Source: Anaerolineaceae bacterium (GTDB lineage Bacteria; Chloroflexota; Anaerolineae; Anaerolineales; Anaerolineaceae). From it: 27,490 bases of DNA. Positions within the stretch are counted from its first letter, which is position 1. Every line of letters starts with the position of its first letter. The notes below the pieces were generated by a model that saw only the letters and a list, made by a program, of their open reading frames with translations, was not told where the DNA came from and ran no database searches. Location: NCBI GenBank assembly GCA_028714615.1, contig JAQTMA010000031.1, positions 1-27,490 of the forward strand. Reading direction: 5' to 3'. A program made the position numbers and the translations under genes. Of this stretch, positions 1-7,069 are shown in pieces.

Positions 1-105
1 AAAGATCGCCGGGACTTGAGCCTGTTCCAGATTGGGCTGCGTCTGTTGGAGAGACAATTGGTCAATGGCCTTTCCGTTCAAATCCTCTTGTTTTGCTATC
101 AATGA
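1..105 (+). mobile_element. 3' end of a transposase gene (partial, cut by window edge)
   Basis: Frame 1 is open from the first base and gives 34 residues before TGA at 103-105. The stretch begins KDRRDLSLFQIGLRLLE, an Arg-rich, amphipathic C-terminal tail of the kind I associate with IS4-like transposases. The family assignment rests on memory of that tail pattern alone. The catalytic domain lies outside the window. No terminal inverted repeat can be confirmed because only one end is visible; the element's right end probably lies shortly after the stop. It suggests the region is bordered by an insertion sequence. Confidence 0.45.
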
Positions 106-333
106 CAGCAAACTGTCAGGTGGCTAGTTTTATGGCTAATAAGTAATTAATTCCCCATTTATTTCGGCAACTTACCACGAATCTGTGGCGTCCGGTTAAC
201 TTCAGAGGGTGATTATACCAAGTATGGTAAGCCCGCGCCCTTGGTCTTGAATAAAATAATACAAGACCGGAAAATATATTTTGGAAGTTTTTCGAATTTT
301 CTCACTCTTCGGCTCGAAAAATGGCAATATTAT
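106..333. other. Non-coding, AT-rich spacer after transposase
   Basis: No credible gene is seen. The stretch holds two weak inverted repeats. One is a 7-bp pair, GGTCTTG at 243-249 and CAAGACC at 262-268. The other is an AT-rich 8-bp pair, TTTTTCGA at 288-295 and TCGAAAAA at 314-321. The second lies just past the end of the minus-strand peptidase gene and could help end its transcript, but the stem is weak. The insertion-sequence end should also lie in the first few tens of bases. Confidence 0.4.
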
Positions 334-1224
334 TTAGAATAATTGGAGCTGATCTGGGGTAGCTACAGGTACAGGAGAAAGGTTAAACGTGGCATATACC
401 TTCCCCTTGAAATAGAGCGCTTCACATTCAGTCATCCACACTTTCCCGCTCCGAAGAGGTATCCGGTCGACGCCTTTTATATATCCTTGGCATTGGTAGG
501 CGTTTAATATTAGGTGGTCTCCTGCGATCGATGTATATCGGGCAATCCCGTATCGATCCTGACTTGGGGACTCGGACCAATATTCAACAAATAGGTGCGG
601 ACGATTAACCGATTCAAGTAATTGGTTTATTGATTTTGATTTGGACCGAGGCGGGAGGCCATATTTACAGATCGCAACAAAACATTTGTGTGATGTGCAT
701 TGGGCTAATTGGATCATGATGGCCGGTTTAGATGCCGGAAACATAACGTCAAGGTCAGGGATCAACCGAACGGAAAAGCCCTTTTCATGTAAAATCGAAA
801 ATATCCTATCGCGGGGGATCAAAAATTCGGCTGACCCGATATCAGCAAAACCATCCACCAGCTTATCAAAATCCTTGTTCTGAACCGCCAGATCACTAAG
901 GAAAGAATAAAGGTCGCCGTCCAAACGTATCAAATGGTGGCTGATCTCATGGAAATAGGTGAAATTTATATGGTCTTGATCGCTATCGGTTGGGTCTATG
1001 TATATTTTAGGTTTTGGCCGTAAAGGAGGTTCTGCTGGGAGATATCCGCCATAATCAAAATCGCTCTTCCTTTCTTCGATATCTATTCCCAGTCCTACCG
1101 CAAGCGGGTCATTTACGCCCTGATAACCTTTTGACGCATCATAGGAAAGTTCACTTTTAGTGGATCCGATTAGCTCGATGAGCCGCTGTTTTGCCTGTTT
1201 GAATGTCGTGATCTTTCCCTCCAT
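334..1224 (-). CDS. ImmA/IrrE-like zinc metallopeptidase, partner of the XRE repressor
   Basis: This 296-residue protein carries HEISH at residues 92-96, the HExxH zinc-binding motif of gluzincin peptidases. It follows a short beta segment (KIYIDP) as in the ImmA/IrrE (DUF955) family. Downstream, FADIGSAEFLIPRDR (about 126-140) resembles the helix that supplies the third ligand and the conserved LLMP-like segment. The C-terminal half is longer than in minimal ImmA. Its start lies 3 nt past the stop of the XRE gene, so the two are almost certainly co-transcribed and probably translationally coupled. Known ImmA proteins cleave their partner XRE repressor to switch on mobile or damage-response genes. 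By analogy this one may relieve repression at the divergent promoters; that role is inferred. Confidence 0.75.
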   Translation of the reverse strand: MEGKITTFKQAKQRLIELIGSTKSELSYDASKGYQGVNDPLAVGLGIDIEERKSDFDYGGYLPAEPPLRPKPKIYIDPTDSDQDHINFTYFHEISHHLIRLDGDLYSFLSDLAVQNKDFDKLVDGFADIGSAEFLIPRDRIFSILHEKGFSVRLIPDLDVMFPASKPAIMIQLAQCTSHKCFVAICKYGLPPRSKSKSINQLLESVNRPHLFVEYWSESPSQDRYGIARYTSIAGDHLILNAYQCQGYIKGVDRIPLRSGKVWMTECEALYFKGKVYATFNLSPVPVATPDQLQLF

Positions 1225-1227
1225 GAT

Positions 1228-1620
1228 TTACCGTCCCATCATCCACTTTAGAGAGTGATAATAGTTCCGCCATTGTTCTTTGGTCTCTGGTTTGATCTTC
1301 GCTCTATGCTCCATTCTTAGCATGATATCCACAATATCCGGTTCAAGTTCTCCGTCTTCCTTGATTAATTCCTGCAATCCTTTGGGCATCAAATCTTTGT
1401 CAGAGAGAGGCGGCCGATCATCATTTACTTCAACAAGCTCGCTCATAGGAACCTGATAAAAATTGGCGAGTTTTTCAAGGGTATCCAGTGATGGTTTCGT
1501 TCGTCCCCGTTCAACATCCGATAAAAATGAAACCGATAAATTTGCTTTCTCGGAAACTTCGCTAAGAGTCAACCCATGCTTGTTCTTCCGTAAGGCTTTT
1601 AATTTTTCTCCCAGTAACAT
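1228..1620 (-). CDS. XRE-family helix-turn-helix transcriptional regulator
   Basis: This 130-residue protein has an N-terminal HTH_3 domain (about residues 5-63). LTLSEVSEKANLSVSFLSDVERG contains the recognition helix and is followed by the typical KPSLDTLEKLANFY. The charged C-terminal half (65-130) has no domain I recognise and could be the dimerisation or protease-target region. The ATG at 1620 is preceded by GGGAGGTGCGTT, a strong ribosome binding site. A near-consensus sigma-70 promoter lies at 1658-1686. The gene is coupled to the HEISH peptidase gene and divergent from the pPIWI-RE operon, so it is the likely local repressor, and probably autoregulated. Confidence 0.9.
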   Translation of the reverse strand: MLLGEKLKALRKNKHGLTLSEVSEKANLSVSFLSDVERGRTKPSLDTLEKLANFYQVPMSELVEVNDDRPPLSDKDLMPKGLQELIKEDGELEPDIVDIMLRMEHRAKIKPETKEQWRNYYHSLKWMMGR

Positions 1621-1657
1621 AACGCACCTCCCCGGTTGGATTTGCCCCTATAGAAAA

Positions 1658-1686
1658 TTTATAACCCAGAAGGAATCTCCTGTCAA
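1658..1686 (-). promoter_or_regulatory. Sigma-70 promoter of the XRE-peptidase operon
   Basis: On the minus strand there is TTGACA (1686-1681), a 17-nt spacer, and TATAAA (1663-1658). This is a perfect -35 and a 5/6 -10 at optimal spacing. Transcription would start about 30 nt upstream of the XRE start codon. Confidence 0.75.
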
Positions 1687-1702
1687 TACGGAAATTTTAT
1701 CA

Positions 1703-1757
1703 AATTACGCCTTGACAGGAATCGAGAATCTCTATAGAATTACGCTGACAACGTAAT
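1703..1757. promoter_or_regulatory. Candidate operator repeats (AATTACGC / CGTAAT)
   Basis: AATTACGC occurs at 1703-1710 and again at 1738-1745. The second copy forms an inverted repeat with CGTAAT at 1752-1757 (ATTACG, 7 nt, CGTAAT). The sites flank the rightward -35/-10 and overlap its start region, where a repressor would act. Binding by the neighbouring XRE protein is inference. Confidence 0.35.
1712..1740 (+). promoter_or_regulatory. Sigma-70 promoter reading into the pPIWI-RE operon
   Basis: TTGACA (1712-1717), a 17-nt spacer, and TAGAAT (1735-1740): a perfect -35 and a 5/6 -10. Its -35 and that of the leftward promoter are copies of TTGACAGGA in inverted orientation (1678-1686 and 1712-1720), giving a compact divergent pair. 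The predicted leader before the 86-residue gene is about 236 nt. Confidence 0.7.
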
Positions 1758-1982
1758 CTTACTGATTTTCTGTTCTCGTATAACCCTTATTGGTTTTGAC
1801 CAACCGAATATATTTTACCCGGGGCTAAAACGGCTGAGCACTCCTGCTTCAAAGCTATCTCGAATTGAGGGGCATGGAACTTGGTTTTCGCTTGGCTCAC
1901 TTTCAAAGCAATCTACTTGCTTATGCCCCTAATCATGCCTTCGCCGCAAGGCGATTTTGTCTGGTCAATTAATGGAGGGAAA
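1747..1982 (+). promoter_or_regulatory. Long structured 5' leader
   Basis: Between the rightward promoter and the first start codon lie several inverted repeats: TTGGT-TTTG-ACCAA near 1790-1804; AGGGGCAT (1868-1875) pairing with ATGCCCCT (1923-1930); and TCGCC-GCAA-GGCGA (1941-1954), a GNRA-capped hairpin followed directly by TTTT (1955-1958), ending 15 nt before the ribosome binding site. The last looks like a small terminator or attenuator. No known riboswitch class is recognised. A longer frame opens at 1881, but the start at 1983 is far better supported, so I treat this stretch as untranslated. Confidence 0.35.
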
Positions 1983-2243
1983 ATGACTTTTCAAGGTACG
2001 GTAATCACAGAACAAGGTGTAACGTTCGCCATTGTGATTGTTAAGGAGTCGGTCATTGGCAACAGTTTTGAAGCAGACAAAGCGATCCGTGCGTTTCAGC
2101 CATTTTTCCCCGGCATCCCAGTCGTTTTAATGGCCCAGGACTTTCGGGGTGTACCCACGTATTATGGCCGGCGGGATATTTCGACGTTCATGGCCTCCGT
2201 CCCGCTCCAGGCGGTACGCTGGAAAGAATACACAATCTCATAG
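1983..2243 (+). CDS. Small conserved-looking protein of unknown function, 86 residues
   Basis: ATG at 1983 is preceded by GGAGGGA with ideal spacing, so this start is preferred over an in-frame ATG at 1881 that lacks such a site. The 86-residue product is compact with alternating beta and helix pattern. The N-terminal segment GVTFAIVIVKESV is followed by an amphipathic helix (about 30-40), a hydrophobic strand PVVLMAQD, and a Gly/Tyr/Arg-rich loop GVPTYYGRRDI. There is no signal peptide or transmembrane segment. I do not recognise the family. It is the first gene after the promoter and lies just upstream of the pPIWI-RE genes, separated from them by a 13-bp hairpin. It could be an accessory subunit, a regulator or an unrelated passenger. 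Confidence 0.7.
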   Translation: MTFQGTVITEQGVTFAIVIVKESVIGNSFEADKAIRAFQPFFPGIPVVLMAQDFRGVPTYYGRRDISTFMASVPLQAVRWKEYTIS

Positions 2244-2254
2244 AAGCATGAATA

Positions 2255-2285
2255 ACGCCCTGATGGGTAGATCCCATCAGGGCGT
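2255..2285 (+). terminator. Perfect 13-bp hairpin (attenuator or terminator-like, no T-tract)
   Basis: ACGCCCTGATGGG (2255-2267), loop TAGAT, CCCATCAGGGCGT (2273-2285): 13 uninterrupted base pairs beginning 12 nt after the stop of the 86-residue gene. No T-run follows, so intrinsic termination would be weak. Partial attenuation, RNA processing or mRNA stabilisation are alternatives. Confidence 0.5.
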
Positions 2286-2322
2286 CGTACTGACCAGAAA
2301 GATTTTCAGAATTGGGGTTGCG

Positions 2323-3495
2323 ATGACACTACCTGATCATCAAAACACATTTGATTTATTGATTGCCGGGATCCTCGCTGCGGCACGCTCGAATTGGCAA
2401 GTCCCTTATCCAGCTGTTTTTTCGCAGGCGATCAACCAACTTTCCTGTTTGCTGGCGTTTCGGCATGCGCCAATCCCTATGCCACTGCAAGATTGGATGT
2501 CCCTCTTCGAGCTTCCGATCTCGGAGTGGTGGCCAGAGGACCCATCAGTGCTGGGGATTCAGACAACCGAGCAGCTGGCATTGATGCTGTCCGGTCAACC
2601 CGATGATTGGTTGACTGAGTATTTTGAAACCCGGGAAATCGATATCGCTTCGATCAGCAAATCCCTGACCAGTTTCAAAAGTGAAATCGACCAACAGGAG
2701 ATTAACACTCTGCGCCAGTGGTGCCGGCTCAACAATCAGCCGGATTTGTATTCCCAATTCCGCGAATTCCTGATCGCCCGCCCTTATGCCACGCTGTGGG
2801 AGTTGAGCGATTTTATGCTGGGCTGGTTCGGGCTACGAATGCCGATCCTGATCCAGGCTTTGTATGAGGAACCTGGCCCAGAGCGCATCCATCAGGGTCA
2901 ATTCTGGGTTTGCCCATACTGTCATGGGATTTTGAAATGGCGTGCGGGAAAACCCAGCTGCATTCGTTCTTCGGTTTGCGGGCGGTTGACCAACCAATAT
3001 CAGGAGATGCGGCCAATCCCAATCGATTCCAACCTTCGGGTATTGAAATATGGGGTTCATGAGCGTACTTGCGTTCCCGGCATCCCCGAATTGGCTTTGC
3101 GCGCGCAGTGTTTGCCTGACCAGATCGCCGGGGTTAAGGATGTGGTCCTTTGGCCGGGATTCGATGCGTACGACCTGCGGGTCACGTTCGTGGATAATCA
3201 ATCCTGGGCGATCGATGTCAAGGACTTGCGCGAGGCGTACGGCTTACGTCGAACCATCGATCGCGCCTTAGGTGGCCTTTATTCCGTCCGGGAAGACACG
3301 GGGCTGGAATGGGAGCAGGCATTTTACGTTGTTCCGGACTTTCGGACCGAGTGGACCCCAGGATATCTGGATATTGCCCGGTCAGATCATCTACTCGCCG
3401 GAGAATCTGAGGTCCTCGCCACAAGTGAGATGATCGCACGGGTCCAGCACCGAGCCGCAATTGCGATCCAACATGTCGGAGGTGAGCATGTTTGA
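2323..3495 (+). CDS. pPIWI-RE-associated restriction-endonuclease-like protein with zinc finger
   Basis: This is a 390-residue protein from ATG 2323. Longer in-frame starts run through the 13-bp hairpin or into the previous gene and are less likely. A four-cysteine zinc-binding motif lies mid-protein (C197-x2-C200-x12-C213-x5-C219). It is followed by a PD-(D/E)xK-type nuclease core: FDAYDLRV (D281, D284), a strand, then AIDVKD (D298, K300) and a following helix with conserved Arg. The N-terminal 190 residues are helical and may be the pPIWI_RE_Y-type domain. Position and domain order match the REase gene that accompanies pPIWI-RE and its helicase. It overlaps the helicase gene by 8 nt. Predicted role: DNA cleavage guided or licensed by the other two proteins. 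The motifs are seen, the family match is from knowledge, and activity is inferred. Confidence 0.75.
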   Translation: MTLPDHQNTFDLLIAGILAAARSNWQVPYPAVFSQAINQLSCLLAFRHAPIPMPLQDWMSLFELPISEWWPEDPSVLGIQTTEQLALMLSGQPDDWLTEYFETREIDIASISKSLTSFKSEIDQQEINTLRQWCRLNNQPDLYSQFREFLIARPYATLWELSDFMLGWFGLRMPILIQALYEEPGPERIHQGQFWVCPYCHGILKWRAGKPSCIRSSVCGRLTNQYQEMRPIPIDSNLRVLKYGVHERTCVPGIPELALRAQCLPDQIAGVKDVVLWPGFDAYDLRVTFVDNQSWAIDVKDLREAYGLRRTIDRALGGLYSVREDTGLEWEQAFYVVPDFRTEWTPGYLDIARSDHLLAGESEVLATSEMIARVQHRAAIAIQHVGGEHV

Positions 3496-6400
3496 GCCCT
3501 GGCAAACATCGTTGGTCAACAAGCTCAAAAGGGCGGATGAGGACGGCGACCTGAATGAAGGATACGCTGCTCTCTGCCAGACCGAACTGGGGCTGTACTT
3601 GTTGGAGAAGCTGGAAATTCACGACCCGAACGAGCTTTGGGTTTTACTGACCAAATTCGATTTTCCCGAATACGATCAGTATGATCAGGCACAGCAGCGC
3701 GCGCTTTCCAATGCCAGGCTCTATTTGAATTTTGGGAGTGAAGCTTGGCGAGCCGCGCTCCGGGCGTATCAGGCGCTACCCGCTCGTTGGCGCATGTACC
3801 AGATTGGAGAAAACAGCTTGGAACGCGAAACTGGCATGACTCGCGTGACCGATCGCCAAGCTGGATATGAGCAGGCCCTTTCGGATCGGCCAAAAATCAA
3901 ACAAGGGAACATCCGGTACCCGGATGAGAACGCTCCGGTTCACGTTGTCCACCCTGCAACCGGGCAAGTCATCTCCTTCAATCTTGACCCGGTTTTGACA
4001 GGATGGGCTCGTGAACAGGAGCCGACACAAACCCGGCTACCTGGCGATTTTCCCAACCGACCCACGACAATCCAGGTTGCCTTTACGGACCTGCGCGACT
4101 ATGCCAATAAGTTGAACGCTCGGTTGCAAGCTCTATCGTTCCAAGAAGAAGGCCCCTTTCGGAATTGGGTTCAGGCTGTCGATGAAATTATTCGTTATCG
4201 CCCCATTTTGAAAGGATCAATTGGCAAATCTTTGGGCACGGTCAACCAGGGAAACCTGGAAATTGAAGGTGTGACCCACATCGCGGGTATGGTGGGAGCG
4301 GGTAAAACCACCCTGGCAGAGCTGCTTGCCATGTATGCAGCTGAGGAGCTAAGCCTGCGGACCACGCTGGTCGTTGGTGACACGCAGACTGCTCTGGATA
4401 TTGCCAACCGGATCAATCGGTCGTTATTGGCAAATCGGGATATTCCGATTGCCGTGCCTCTCATCGGGCGGACCACACGTGGCGATCATTACCGTCGGCT
4501 AGCAAATTCGCCGGAAACGGCATCCGACCACTGGGGGATGGCCTGGCTCAATCCGACTTGCTTGATCGAAGGGCTTATTCCGTTAGAGGAACTGGATGAC
4601 CCCTTTCCTCAAGGGGAAGAGCCCTGCGGAGCTCTCCTTCAGAAGACGAAAGGATCGCAGGAGAAGGAGGTCAAGCGGACATGTCCGCTTTTCGCCATTT
4701 GCCCCTCCCGGCAGCTCGACCGCCAGATCCCTGCCGCCAAGATTTGGGTCACCACGCCCCAGGCCCTGACCCTGGCCTGGCTGGCCGACCCAATCGACGT
4801 GCGAAGGTTTCGCTATGCCGAGATGGTTTATCACTACTCTGACCTGGTGGTTTTCGACGAGATAGATGCCGATCAGCAAGTGGTCGATGATATTTACGCG
4901 CCAGAGCGAGACTTGATAAATGATCGTTCCGGGGATCTCGGAGAAGCAGATCGGCTCAGCGCGGGATGGTTTGGGCGTTCTCCGCGCGATGCCGTGCTGC
5001 GGCGGCGCAGGAAGGCCCTCCAATTTTGCGGAATTGCCGCCGATCGTGTCAGCGATCTGATTGAAGGCTACCCATATCTCCAAAAATGGGTCAACCAATC
5101 GGGGTATTTCTCGCCGCTGCTGTTGTTCCACAAATTGAGTCTGGAATTGGATCGGGTGGGCAAAGGACAGGATCGCCCGGGTGCCAATACTGAGGAGGAT
5201 ACAGCCATTGAGGGTAATGAGGTCCATCGGTCAATGCTCGAGCGGGATAACCCCTACATGGACCTTTTGTGGGAATACCAAATGATCGACAAGACCGAAC
5301 CCAGACGCGATAAAGGGCCCGCCATTCAAGGATTGTCTGATTTAATGATGGATGCACTTTACGGTGAGCCCGACGATTTTGGAGCGAATCAGGATGCCAA
5401 AAACTGGGTCCTTACTCAGCTTGCCGCTAACAGTCCCTCAGGGCAATCGTCAGAGATTGAGTCCGTGCAATTGGACGAATTAGCCCGGAAGCTAGAGCTG
5501 GCTGTTTCGTTATCAGCGTTGGAGTACAACTTGCACGAGATCTCCTACGGCTATCGAGAAGAGGACGAGGAAAATGACGGTGCTCCAGATTTCCAGGGGT
5601 TGAGCTACGTTCCGCGCGAATTCCTGGGCGCAATGCCTATTTCCCCATTAGGCCCGGCGACCGGGTTCCGATATGCGAATATCGAGCGCAAGAGCAGTCT
5701 TCCCCACGGCATCCGGTTGAACCGCCATTTAGCTTATTTCCGATTGGCATCCATTGGACGGTACTTTCTCATCCATCTAGATTCCCTGTTTAATGGCTCT
5801 GGATATCCAGGTCCAGCCGTGCTTTGCATGTCCGGCACATCTTGGATGGAAGATTCGGACACGCACCACTTCGCCGTTCAGCCGGTAGGGATTTTGGAGC
5901 CGACCGAGGCAGCCAAAGACGCCATCCGGAAGAGTGAGTTCCACTACTATCCCCAGCGGGATGCTCAAGGAAACGCCATTCGTGTTTCTGGTTCTGGAAA
6001 CCTGGAAGGCTCTTTGATCAAAATGGCAATCGCGCTATCCAGCCGTCCGCAGGTTTCGCAATCGCTTCTGGGGCTGACAATGAACCGTTTGAAGGCGTTG
6101 GGGAGCCAGGATCCAGACTGGGCAGACCGGCAGCGCATCTTGATCCTGGTGAACTCTTATTCTCAGGCAAAAACCGTAGCCCAAACCATCGAGAACCAGA
6201 TCCGAGTTGAGTTGCCCGATTGGCAGGTGTTTTTTCTCGAGCGTGCGAACAAGCAAGGTGGAGACATCGGGGAAGAAGATAACTGGCAAGATCCCTCCGG
6301 TGCTCGGAGCGTTGGCCGGCCGGAATTGACCGCTTTTGGGCAACGCACCACTGCTCCAACAGTATTGGTGGCTCCCCTGCTGGCCGTCGGGCGCCGTCAC

Positions 6401-7009
6401 AATATCCTGAACCAAAGCGGCGCGGCGGCTTTCGGTGCGGTGATCTTCGCAACCCGCCCGATGAAAACCCCGGACGATCTTTCCCGTTGGGTATATTGGA
6501 TCAACTACCAAACCATCAAGTTGCTCCAGAATCCAGGAGATCCTGCCTGGGCGGGTTGCGAATCGCCATCCGACCGCTTGCTGAAGCTCCGCCGGATCAC
6601 CAACTGGTGGTGGAGCCGGATCGACACGTACAAGAGTGCGGTCTCGATCAACGATCCCCGCTTGCGCCGCAGTATGGCGGCAACGATGGCAGCCACCATC
6701 ATCCAGGCGACAGGCCGCTTGCTGCGCCGCGGTGTACCATTTCTGGCGTATTTTGCAGACTCCGCGTGGGCGCCGCAAAGCGCGAATTACCGGCCGGATA
6801 CCCCACGCACCAGCTTGCTGGTGGAGATGATGGATATTGTCCAAGATTACTGCCAAAACCCGATAGGCGCCGCCTTATTTGGCCCCCTGAATCAAGCGCT
6901 TCAAAACATGGAAGGGGTGATGCTTTCAAAGGGCCAACCCACAGACGGGGCTGGGACGGAAGAACTCGAATCTGAGTTCGATTCAGATACAGATGAGACA
7001 GTTGAATAA
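3488..7009 (+). CDS. DinG/XPD-like superfamily 2 helicase of the pPIWI-RE system
   Basis: 1173 residues from ATG 3488, chosen because GGAGGT (3478-3483) lies 4 nt upstream; the alternative ATG 3473 and TTG 3461 have no such site. Walker A is GMVGAGKT (267-274), Walker B is DEID (457-460) and motif VI is QATGRLLRR (1073-1081). Four cysteines between motifs I and II (C358, C380, C399, C405) sit where XPD/DinG helicases hold a 4Fe-4S cluster. The first ~80 residues are a separate helical segment, possibly the pPIWI_RE_Z-type domain. The C-terminal ~30 residues are acidic. Unwinding DNA or R-loops for the pPIWI-RE protein is the predicted role in this three-gene system. It overlaps the REase gene by 8 nt and precedes pPIWI-RE by 60 nt. 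Confidence 0.82.
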   Translation: MFEPWQTSLVNKLKRADEDGDLNEGYAALCQTELGLYLLEKLEIHDPNELWVLLTKFDFPEYDQYDQAQQRALSNARLYLNFGSEAWRAALRAYQALPARWRMYQIGENSLERETGMTRVTDRQAGYEQALSDRPKIKQGNIRYPDENAPVHVVHPATGQVISFNLDPVLTGWAREQEPTQTRLPGDFPNRPTTIQVAFTDLRDYANKLNARLQALSFQEEGPFRNWVQAVDEIIRYRPILKGSIGKSLGTVNQGNLEIEGVTHIAGMVGAGKTTLAELLAMYAAEELSLRTTLVVGDTQTALDIANRINRSLLANRDIPIAVPLIGRTTRGDHYRRLANSPETASDHWGMAWLNPTCLIEGLIPLEELDDPFPQGEEPCGALLQKTKGSQEKEVKRTCPLFAICPSRQLDRQIPAAKIWVTTPQALTLAWLADPIDVRRFRYAEMVYHYSDLVVFDEIDADQQVVDDIYAPERDLINDRSGDLGEADRLSAGWFGRSPRDAVLRRRRKALQFCGIAADRVSDLIEGYPYLQKWVNQSGYFSPLLLFHKLSLELDRVGKGQDRPGANTEEDTAIEGNEVHRSMLERDNPYMDLLWEYQMIDKTEPRRDKGPAIQGLSDLMMDALYGEPDDFGANQDAKNWVLTQLAANSPSGQSSEIESVQLDELARKLELAVSLSALEYNLHEISYGYREEDEENDGAPDFQGLSYVPREFLGAMPISPLGPATGFRYANIERKSSLPHGIRLNRHLAYFRLASIGRYFLIHLDSLFNGSGYPGPAVLCMSGTSWMEDSDTHHFAVQPVGILEPTEAAKDAIRKSEFHYYPQRDAQGNAIRVSGSGNLEGSLIKMAIALSSRPQVSQSLLGLTMNRLKALGSQDPDWADRQRILILVNSYSQAKTVAQTIENQIRVELPDWQVFFLERANKQGGDIGEEDNWQDPSGARSVGRPELTAFGQRTTAPTVLVAPLLAVGRRHNILNQSGAAAFGAVIFATRPMKTPDDLSRWVYWINYQTIKLLQNPGDPAWAGCESPSDRLLKLRRITNWWWSRIDTYKSAVSINDPRLRRSMAATMAATIIQATGRLLRRGVPFLAYFADSAWAPQSANYRPDTPRTSLLVEMMDIVQDYCQNPIGAALFGPLNQALQNMEGVMLSKGQPTDGAGTEELESEFDSDTDETVE

Positions 7010-7069
7010 TCCTTTTGGCGCGCAGGCTACGAGTTGACCAACTGTAGGTGAGAAGGAGCACTACCGATC

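Noticed and set aside
243..268. GGTCTTG/CAAGACC inverted repeat as a terminator
   Set aside because: Only 7 bp with a 12-nt loop and no T-run in the right place; recorded only as a weak repeat in the spacer.
1881..1982. Upstream ATG for the 86-residue protein
   Set aside because: The start at 1983 has an ideal GGAGGGA site; the extra 34 residues coincide with predicted RNA structure.
2149..2322. Longer N-terminus for the REase protein
   Set aside because: It would overlap the 86-residue gene and run through the 13-bp hairpin; the extra residues look non-coding and ATG 2323 gives a sensible start.
4583..5227. Antisense frame of 214 codons in the helicase gene
   Set aside because: Same reasons: opposite strand of a motif-supported gene, no recognisable domain.
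6035..6856. Long antisense reading frame (273 codons) opposite the helicase gene
   Set aside because: It lies wholly inside a gene with clear helicase motifs, has low-complexity Arg/Gln/Pro-rich composition and no ribosome binding site; typical shadow frame.
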